64,000 nt of DNA from the NCBI RefSeq assembly GCF_026262505.1, contig NC_067203.1, positions 20,317,411 to 20,381,410 on the forward strand, given 5' to 3'. The number at the start of each line of letters is the position of its first letter. Position 1 is the stretch's first letter. The translations under genes were made by a program, and so were the position numbers. Positions 57,024-64,000 of the stretch are shown piece after piece. The notes beneath the pieces were generated by a model. The model had not been told where the DNA came from. It searched no databases and was given only the letters and a program-made list of their open reading frames with translations. Source of the stretch: Trichomonas vaginalis G3. Its lineage: Eukaryota; Parabasalia; Trichomonadida; Trichomonadidae.

Positions 57024-58664
57024 ATGACGACTAACTATTTGGTGCCAAACACTAAACCGATTAATGGAAATGTATTTCATTCATTCGAAAAGATAAATGA
57101 AATATTCGCAAAGAATGATGGTAGAAGATATTATAGAGAACTTGAAAGTTCATGCTATGACTCTGATGCTCCATATTTTGATGATAAACAAACTCATTTA
57201 AGAATTACAAATCCAGCTCATGATGTGAACCAATTAGGTGACACATATATTAAACGCAAAGTTAAAGCAACTCTAGTTTCAAATAAAGCTTTCACATGTG
57301 ATGCCGCTTTTAAATGCATGCGTTTATTCGTTGGTTACAAATCATCAAATCAAAGCTTTAAACAATTAGAAGTAGAAACCGAAAGAGGTGATGCCGGTTA
57401 TCTTCAAATGGATTGCGCCCGTGAATCTTTCGCATTTGCAACATATAAACCAAAATCAGAAAGGAAAGTTAAAAAGTTTGTTCATTCGTTATATAATAAT
57501 GTTCAAAAATATGATAACTCAGTATGTGGTAAATATATTGACCCTTCGGAAGTTTTCAAGAAAGCAAATGAAGAAGTTGATGTCACTTTTGATATGATTA
57601 TTCCGGTAAATGATTTGTTAGCATTTCAGGCATTCGATGATTATCCTAAATCATTTGGTGATATCATTCTTAAATATTATGTTTTCAAGGATACTTTAGT
57701 ATTTTGTCAGGTTGACCCGTTAAGAGTTGCTGATTTACAAAATTACGTTTATGAAAAGATAACTGATGAAAATTATGAAAAGATTATGAATCATGTTTAT
57801 AAATATGATCGCAAATTCCAACAAATCGGACTTCCTGCCAAATTAATTACAATCTTAGCCGCTACATCTGCTGACGCAACAGTTGATGACGTTATTATTT
57901 CATGCACAAAGATGGAAGTTTTAGAGGATAAATGCATTACACCAGGATACGGTTTAATTGAAGAATCAGTTAAAGCAATACCACGTTTATTTAGTAAGGA
58001 AGATCCATTCATGATTCCAGCTCAACATATTGACGTTCGTTCACTAAATGGAGGTTGCATCACTCCTGAAGGTATTAGCTCAGATTTCTCATACGCTCTT
58101 CATAATGTTACAGATGTTGTGTTAACATTTCCGAAGAATGCAATGCAAAGAACGGTTTTAGAAAATCCAATGCTTCGAGGTCTTCAGGTCACTATAGATT
58201 CCAGAAACTTCCCCGATCAAGCGATGACCACAGTGGGCGACATATTCTTTACACGTATGCTTCAAGCTTCTGATTTAGATGGAGTGAATGAATGCACAGA
58301 AGAATACGAGGACTCATTAACTAGACCACTGAATGATGATAATGGCACGCCATTAGCTAGAACATGGAAAGACCAAGCTTCATTCTTATGCACTATTCCA
58401 GTTCAACGTGATGGAGCGGGTATATTCTTTGATGGATTAGAAACTTTCAACTCACAAGTTACAGTACAAGTGAAAGCTTATCCAATCATTCAGGGTGAAA
58501 ATGACACTTACTGTTCAAAGGTGACAAATCCTCCTCAGGTTTGGTTTACTAGGACTACATATTGGACATGGACACCGGATGAAGGTTTGAAATATCATCC
58601 AACAGGTACACCACCGCAGTATAGAAGTTCATATGATGAAATATTGATGAATAGAAATGTTTAA
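57024..58664 (+). CDS. Probable major capsid protein of second element
   Basis: 546 residues, beta-rich, no signal or membrane span. The segment about 190-225 (VDVTFDMIIPVNDLLAFQAF then a GDIILKYYVF strand) has the same order as the proposed capsid protein of the first element (strand, (I)P-x-x-x-L, strand). Length and position beside the packaging ATPase agree. The C-terminal third has several aromatic strands (PQVWFTRTTYWTWTPDEG). The assignment is by layout and neighbourhood; a structure prediction would decide. The frame looks whole. Confidence 0.6.
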   Translation: MTTNYLVPNTKPINGNVFHSFEKINEIFAKNDGRRYYRELESSCYDSDAPYFDDKQTHLRITNPAHDVNQLGDTYIKRKVKATLVSNKAFTCDAAFKCMRLFVGYKSSNQSFKQLEVETERGDAGYLQMDCARESFAFATYKPKSERKVKKFVHSLYNNVQKYDNSVCGKYIDPSEVFKKANEEVDVTFDMIIPVNDLLAFQAFDDYPKSFGDIILKYYVFKDTLVFCQVDPLRVADLQNYVYEKITDENYEKIMNHVYKYDRKFQQIGLPAKLITILAATSADATVDDVIISCTKMEVLEDKCITPGYGLIEESVKAIPRLFSKEDPFMIPAQHIDVRSLNGGCITPEGISSDFSYALHNVTDVVLTFPKNAMQRTVLENPMLRGLQVTIDSRNFPDQAMTTVGDIFFTRMLQASDLDGVNECTEEYEDSLTRPLNDDNGTPLARTWKDQASFLCTIPVQRDGAGIFFDGLETFNSQVTVQVKAYPIIQGENDTYCSKVTNPPQVWFTRTTYWTWTPDEGLKYHPTGTPPQYRSSYDEILMNRNV

Positions 58665-58688
58665 AATTATAAATTTATTTTTGATTAA

Positions 58689-59516
58689 ATGGATTTAAAT
58701 TCATCCACCCCTTATGAAGAATTAGCAGGAGTATATAATACATACGTAGATGATATGATTAATGAAGCATTGAGTGATAATAGAAATGCTCTATCTAAGG
58801 AAAAATTAATGAAAATTCCATATTCTGAATGTTACTTAAATTCAATCACTGCAGCAATTGGTAAACAAAATAAAGGTAAAACATTAACGATATTAAAACA
58901 AATTATCATTATTGCTAACACTTCCCCTCATTCACATGTGTTAATTTATATCAACCGTTCAGGTTCACCTTCAGATGATACATTTGAATCTTTAAAGCAT
59001 TTAATCAAAATTCCAATTATTTATTTATCACAAGAAGAAGCAGAAGATTATTTAAAAAACTTTTTAATGTATAAAGAATTATATAATACAATCAAGAAGC
59101 AAGGATTAGAGGATAAAATTATTGATAAACAAAGGGATGAATTATTTGAAACACTTTCTATTTCAAATTTTGATAAAGAATTTTTGCATTCACTAATTTT
59201 TCTAGATGATGCAGTGAAATCAAAACTAATAACAAATGAGAAATCATATTTTAATCAGTTATTAACTCAATGTCGACACATTCAGTGTTCATTCTTCATG
59301 GCTGTTCAATACTTCAAAGCATTAAGCACAAACATTAAATCAAATCTATCAACCCTTTTCATTTTCAGTGGGTTTAGTCGTCAACAGTTGAACGTTATGC
59401 TTTATCAAGTGAATTTACCAATGAGCATTAATGAACTTTACACACAATATCAGCAATTAGGTGAACATGGAAAAATAATAGTTGATTTAAATAAAGGTTC
59501 CATTAAATTTGATTAA
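58689..59516 (+). CDS. Packaging ATPase of second element
   Basis: 275 residues, whole frame. Walker A: AAIGKQNKGKTLTILKQ (about 57-73). Walker B: HSLIFLDDAVKSKL (about 172-180). A following QLLTQCRHIQCSFFMAVQYFKAL segment corresponds to RHYHLTVAILMQTWRFL in the first element's ATPase, and the end also aligns (SGFSRQQLNVMLYQ against QGFSRYDIELIWKQ). It begins 24 bases after the capsid gene, in the same direction. Confidence 0.82.
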   Translation: MDLNSSTPYEELAGVYNTYVDDMINEALSDNRNALSKEKLMKIPYSECYLNSITAAIGKQNKGKTLTILKQIIIIANTSPHSHVLIYINRSGSPSDDTFESLKHLIKIPIIYLSQEEAEDYLKNFLMYKELYNTIKKQGLEDKIIDKQRDELFETLSISNFDKEFLHSLIFLDDAVKSKLITNEKSYFNQLLTQCRHIQCSFFMAVQYFKALSTNIKSNLSTLFIFSGFSRQQLNVMLYQVNLPMSINELYTQYQQLGEHGKIIVDLNKGSIKFD

Positions 59517-59556
59517 CTTTTTATAATTAATTTTTATTTTTTATTTATAATTAAAC

Positions 59557-60456
59557 ATGACAGAAATAGCAAATCTTCTACAGGTTCCATTAAAACAAGG
59601 GACAAACAAAAAGGGTGGATATAATAGAACTATGAAAGTTCCAGACGGAATGAAAGAATTAGTCCACATTGTTGCCGGTCTTCAAAAAGATGTTAAACAA
59701 ATGAGAAACGTTTTAACATTACCAGAAGCTCAAGCATATGCCAAACGTCATGGACCAAATTGGGAAGCACACGAAGCAGACATTACGGGTCCAAATGGAA
59801 AACCTGATGGTATAAATGAAGTTTTCGTTACTGATGGTCAAGGAAATATTAAAGTCATAAATGGGTATAAATTAACAATGACGGATTATCCTAAACGTAA
59901 AGCATATAATGAACGTTATCCTATGAAATTTGATGAAAATGGAAAAGCTGTTAAACAATACATTGGAGAAGGTGAAAATGGTCCAATTAATTCATACCGT
60001 TATAATCCATATTCTTATTTCAATGAAGAATTAAATGCTATTGAAGAGGGACCGGATGGATTACCACGATATGTTAATCAGTTTGATGGTCAATATGCAA
60101 ATTTGAGACCTGAAATTCCAACTAAGAAATTCTTTAAAGTTGCTTTATTCGATCCAGTGTTCAATGAACAGAAAGAAGCAATGAAAGCAGAATTTAAACC
60201 AATTCAAGTGGCAAGAATTTCTTCATCTTCACTTTCAGAAGCGTTCAAGGAATTGATAAAGAAACCACTTTATTCTCAACAAGGTTATAACTTTGATTTA
60301 ATTAAAGAAAGTGATAGACGTAAATTAGAAAAATCAGATGGTTTTAAGAATGCATGTAATGAAATGATTAAAGATATTGTAAATGATAAAATAAGACTGG
60401 AAGAAACTCAAAGCAATATCAATAACATAATTGGTGCAGTTACAAAGAAAGTATAA
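59557..60456 (+). CDS. Second-element protein with [12 protein letters not shown] motif
   Basis: 299 residues. The central block [20 protein letters not shown] followed by [17 protein letters not shown] and the Pro/Tyr-rich part look highly conserved in character, as in structural or DNA-associated virion proteins of large DNA viruses, but I cannot name the family. The C-terminal part is helical ([19 protein letters not shown]). No clear counterpart is seen in the first element. The frame looks whole. Confidence 0.6.
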   Translation: MTEIANLLQVPLKQGTNKKGGYNRTMKVPDGMKELVHIVAGLQKDVKQMRNVLTLPEAQAYAKRHGPNWEAHEADITGPNGKPDGINEVFVTDGQGNIKVINGYKLTMTDYPKRKAYNERYPMKFDENGKAVKQYIGEGENGPINSYRYNPYSYFNEELNAIEEGPDGLPRYVNQFDGQYANLRPEIPTKKFFKVALFDPVFNEQKEAMKAEFKPIQVARISSSSLSEAFKELIKKPLYSQQGYNFDLIKESDRRKLEKSDGFKNACNEMIKDIVNDKIRLEETQSNINNIIGAVTKKV

Positions 60457-60539
60457 GCAAACAATGATGAACCTTGGGATATTACCGTAACAACTAAATA
60501 AAACTTTAAATATATTTTTCTTTTTTTATTCAATTATAA

Positions 60540-61211
60540 ATGAGAAGACGTTTCACAAGTCAAAAGAACACAAACGCAAAAGCAGAGATTACGGTTGGTT
60601 ATAACGTAAATGATGATAAATCACGAATTATTCAAAATGTTAAAGTTAATGTTAGCCCCGAATTAACAAGGTCAGCAACTCAACCAAATTTATTAACTCG
60701 TGACTTACCGAAGAATGAGGAGAATGAAGAAAACCATGAGAATGGAGACCCAACCATTTTATCTGAACCTGGTAAAGAACCTGTTGAAATTCCCACTTAT
60801 CCAACATACCCCCCGCCTCTTTCATCAAACATCGAGAACCCATATAAAATAGACATTAATTCTGAATTAATGAAAATTTACCGTGATATAATAATTAATA
60901 ATTATGATTCAATAATAAATTTAATTGATCAATCCGGTTTAATTATTTTACCTTATGAATCATTAATTCACATTATCGCCATTCTTTGTGATGTTCAAGA
61001 TTCAGACGTTAAGATTCAATTTTTCATAGATGATGAGGTTTCATGCTGCGGAACAGTTGCAAAAATAAATCCTATAAAGGATATTAGCACAATTAAGATA
61101 TCAAAGAACGGAACAACAACTGAACTTCATTTAACATATAATGATATTTATAATAAAATAGTTGATGAATATAAAATATCACTTGAAAAATTCTTTGTTA
61201 AGGCTATTTAA
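60540..61211 (+). CDS. Second-element protein with SCCG domain
   Basis: 223 residues. A basic start (MRRRFTSQKNTNAK), a disordered Pro/Glu-rich middle (about 60-105), and a C-terminal domain (about 110-223) with DDEVSCCGTVAKINPIKD and the helix NKIVDEYKISLEKFF. The last domain matches the end of the region 46526-47133 in the first element. Function unknown. It converges with the next gene with a 4-base overlap. Confidence 0.6.
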   Translation: MRRRFTSQKNTNAKAEITVGYNVNDDKSRIIQNVKVNVSPELTRSATQPNLLTRDLPKNEENEENHENGDPTILSEPGKEPVEIPTYPTYPPPLSSNIENPYKIDINSELMKIYRDIIINNYDSIINLIDQSGLIILPYESLIHIIAILCDVQDSDVKIQFFIDDEVSCCGTVAKINPIKDISTIKISKNGTTTELHLTYNDIYNKIVDEYKISLEKFFVKAI

Positions 61212-61687
61212 TATTCAAGCATTAACATTATCGAATAATAATCCTTTGAATCATAATCAATAATAATTGACCTTTCACCAGTTTCTATCGTTTGTTTTAT
61301 TTCTTTTTGTTCCCCACTATCTGGATCGGTCATTGTAATTGTTTTTGTTATAGTATCAGCTTTATCTTTAACTTCAATCTTTTTTCCATCGGGATATTTA
61401 AACCAAAATTCCAAAAATTCGATATTGTCAATCTGTTCATATTTTAATCTATCAATTACATTTTTAATACCATCTGAAAATCTTATGAAATGGTCATTAT
61501 ATGGGTTTGATTGAACTAAATTTGAATGAAGTGAAATATAACCTGTTGATGAATATGACATTGACTCATATTTTCTGAAAACACTAAAATTTATAACATG
61601 AATGAATTTCTTATTCGTTGAATTTATGAATTCTTGAGGTAATCTTATTCTAGTTTTATTTATCACTGGAAAATAACGCTTTACCAT
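61208..61687 (-). CDS. Second-element strand-rich protein
   Basis: About 159 residues if started at the Met at 61687 (MVKRYFPVINKTRIRLPQEF), which is preferred to the longer frame reaching 61813 because that extension covers the divergent gene's start. Beta-rich, with a charged turn (IKQTIETGERSIIIDY) at the end. Its position and fold character resemble those of the strand-rich virion-type proteins in the first element. Function unknown. Confidence 0.5.
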   Translation of the reverse strand: MVKRYFPVINKTRIRLPQEFINSTNKKFIHVINFSVFRKYESMSYSSTGYISLHSNLVQSNPYNDHFIRFSDGIKNVIDRLKYEQIDNIEFLEFWFKYPDGKKIEVKDKADTITKTITMTDPDSGEQKEIKQTIETGERSIIIDYDSKDYYSIMLMLEY

Positions 61688-61706
61688 ATTTTTATTCGTA
61701 ATAAAA

Positions 61707-62414
61707 ATGTCAATTATCAATATTATTTCGAATAATAGCTGTGAATTAAATTTAACAGTTAGCGGAATTATAATGTTACTCTCGTTTTCTGTGAGTGGTA
61801 AATTTAATCCCATTCTTTTAGACCCTTCAGATTATATATCATTTATTAAAGATGACCATGAAAAACGTATGATATGTATATAAATAATGTGATAACGAAA
61901 TGGGATATTAACATGATTTTAAGTTATTTAAATGAATCATTTATCATATGGTATGAAGAAAATTTTAAATCAAAACCTGATAAACTTTTTGAACTTGATG
62001 AAATAAATAACCTTATCAAATTTCCGCTGAAAATTAAATTTGTACTCCTCATCTTCGTTCATTGTTGGGAATATTAAATTTTGAAAAAGATGTTGGGATG
62101 TTTTGTATTCTGACACTGGTTCCAATTTCATTTTAATCAAATGTGATAAAGTTAATACCCCAATGAGATTTTCACATCAAACATTAGACCCTAACTCTTA
62201 CCCATCAATACAAAACATTTTATCCATCAACTTAAACACATTTTCTTTATCATATCCGTTTCAATTATCCGGGAATTCATTTATTCTTCATTCAAAAGAT
62301 TTATCAAATATTAAATTTAGAGTAACTGACCTATTTGATTGTGATTTAGAATTCATGAATGAAATATTATGGCAATTTCAAATAGAAAAAATAGCTGATG
62401 AGATAACAGATTAA
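61707..62414 (+). pseudogene. Second-element virion-type gene(s), broken
   Basis: Readable pieces on the plus strand start at ATG 61707. The last part (SKDLSNIKFRVTDLFDCDLE) clearly resembles the small protein at 46112-46324 in the first element. The order relative to the fibre gene is similar but not the same. About two breaks. Confidence 0.5.
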
Positions 62415-62439
62415 ATATTTATTTTTAAATCATAATAAA

Positions 62440-64000
62440 TGATTAAACAACAGCAACCACAACAACTTAAGGCACAAAACACCAGGTCCCTCAGACCATT
62501 ACATACGCCATATATGCATATAATTCAAAGACGGCAGAACAAACGCAAAGGTTGAAATATGGAGATTTGGAGATAGTATTGAAAAATGACCATTTCGAAT
62601 TCGTTTGCAAAGGTGGTGCGGTGATATCAAATATAAAAGAAATTTTATTTATGAATTCAAAAATTAAAGGTATAACGGATGATATAACATCAATTCCACC
62701 AGAAGAACAGAGATATTACACATTAAATGCATTTCCTAAAGTTTTGAAGATTGGAAGATTTAATTTAAATGAGGAATTCATAGAAGGTTTCCTAAACGAC
62801 ATAATGAAGAAAGCAGATAAGGAATATGTTAACGAAAAAGATAATGAAATTAAAGAAAGGGTTGAATGGTATCATGAATGGACATCAAAGATTTTAAAAA
62901 CTAAAGCCGATACAGGATGGGTTTCAGGATGTTTAGACCTTAAAGCGGATAAGGAATATGTTAACGATGAGTTAGAGAAGAAGGCAGATAAGGAATATGT
63001 TGCTGCTGTGTTAGAGAAGAAAGCAGATAAGGAATATGTTAACGAAAAAGATAATGAAATTAAAGAAAGGGTTGAATGGTATCATGAATGGACATCAAAG
63101 ATTTTAAAAACTAAAGCCGATACAGGATGGGTTTCAGGATGTTTAGACCTTAAAGCGGATAAGGAATATGTTAACGATGAGTTAGAGAAGAAGGCAGATA
63201 AGGAATATGTGGATAGTGAGTTAATGAAGAAAGCTAATATATCATTTGTTAATGAAGAAATAAAACAATCAGAGGTCTATTTTACTCCACCGTTTTTAAA
63301 TTTTATGAAATCATCAGATAAAACCTTTGATATAGATTCTTTTGAATGGATATGTTTCGATGGAGTGACCATGTATTTATTTTATACAGCTGGAGTGCTT
63401 TATTATTTTAAAACAAATGATTTTAAAAACTATGAATCATTTACTCCATCTGTTTTGAATCCTGATACACGAAAGCCAATCATTAATCCAATAATTTTAT
63501 ATGTTGAATATAATAACGGTAAATTTATGGGAATGATAACGGTTGAAGATGATTTTTGCCCTTGTTATTCATTCGATTGTATCCAATGGTTCAAATGTAA
63601 TTTAAATCAAGATGCTAAATTTAAATATCCAAATAATCCTATTAGATGTGTTAATAATAAATGGGTACTAATTTATGAAGTCAATCAAATTTTCATTAGT
63701 GAGGATGGGATAAATTATTATATGTTTAGTATGATGTCATCAGATTTGAAAATTGATTATACAAGTAAGTGGTATTACATTAACAACATGTATTTTATCC
63801 TACAAAATGATAAAATTTATAGATCATCTTCAATATCACAAGGTCAATTTGAACAAATTTTTCAAGCTGATGGAGACATTGAAGCTTTATGTTATGGATC
63901 AAATGTTTATGTTCTCGTTTCAGGTGAAATGGTCTATTCATATCCTGTAAGTTATAACAGACATATTTATTTATCACAGGATTTATCAAATTGGGAATTG
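62440..64000 (+). pseudogene. Fibre gene of second element, runs off the window, broken near its start
   Basis: From ATG 62440. A short N-terminal domain is like that of the first element's fibre, followed by tandem units with KADKEYVNDELEKKADKEYV and a longer repeated segment of about 200 bases (ERVEWYHEWTSKILK ... SGCLDLKADKEYV) present twice. From about 63240 there is a domain of repeated aromatic strands (FEWICFDGVTMYLFY; WYYINNMYFILQND) that reads like a beta-propeller or sialidase-like head, different from the collar domain of the first fibre. One break near the start; the gene continues beyond the window. Confidence 0.6.

Larger units (their letters stand above)
56039..64000. mobile_element. 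Second Maverick-like element, partial
   Basis: A set of genes related to those of the 29-51-kb Maverick: capsid candidate, packaging ATPase, ECCG/SCCG-type protein, strand-rich small proteins and fibre. They are read mainly on the plus strand and separated by AT-rich gaps. No polymerase, integrase or protease is seen in the portion present. The outer limits are not known: the left is in 55230-56038, and the right is beyond the window. A few genes near 61700-62600 are broken (about three breaks), so this is a fossil at least in part. Sequence similarity to the first element is only at protein level, so the two are different lineages rather than copies. Confidence 0.75.

Overview
The window looks like nuclear DNA of a trichomonad parabasalid, either Trichomonas vaginalis or a relative such as Tritrichomonas. 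The evidence is combined: AT-rich, almost intronless, closely spaced genes; initiator-like TCA(+1)YW motifs a few bases upstream of several ATGs (for example 1362, 3612, 7349, 20556); stop codons often embedded in TAAA; large N-terminal-domain/ankyrin proteins; a BspA-like leucine-rich protein; a probable IBP39-family initiator-binding factor; and abundant Maverick/Polinton-type elements.

Region 1 (about 1-25.5 kb) is host gene space. It holds a coiled-coil protein, a secreted Fringe-like glycosyltransferase, a very small Yos1/IER3IP1-like gene with a probable 25-nt intron, tRNA-Arg(TCT), a Mediator subunit 21 candidate, a WD40 protein, an IBP39-family protein, a HAD hydrolase, two ankyrin proteins (each with one homopolymer frameshift), a TBC Rab-GAP, a Tubby-domain protein, a helical-repeat protein, tRNA-Gln(CTG), and a 991-residue membrane protein that appears to join a BPI/TULIP-like ectodomain to PqiA-like membrane modules.

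Region 2 (27.66-53.85 kb) is a nested mobile structure. The outer element is a roughly 4.5-kb integrase-type (DDE) DNA transposon with terminal inverted repeats (TIRs) of about 0.8-0.9 kb. Its right arm carries 3.9 copies of a 250-bp repeat, each made of four consecutive hairpins. Its transposase gene is split by a 21.7-kb Maverick/Polinton (29054-50729) with 660-bp TIRs and a clean 5-bp target duplication (AACGT). The Maverick keeps a whole protein-primed DNA polymerase, packaging ATPase, probable double-jelly-roll capsid protein and phage-tail-like fibre. Its integrase region and several small genes are broken. Near-identical TIRs point to a recent insertion.

Region 3 (53.86-55.23 kb) is a short host island with a Ser/Thr kinase gene. 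Region 4 (about 56.0 kb to the window edge) is part of a second Maverick-like element with its own capsid candidate, packaging ATPase, a pair of related small amphipathic proteins and a partial fibre gene. Its polymerase, integrase and far TIR would lie outside the window if present. All functional names are from reading motifs by eye; no database search was run.
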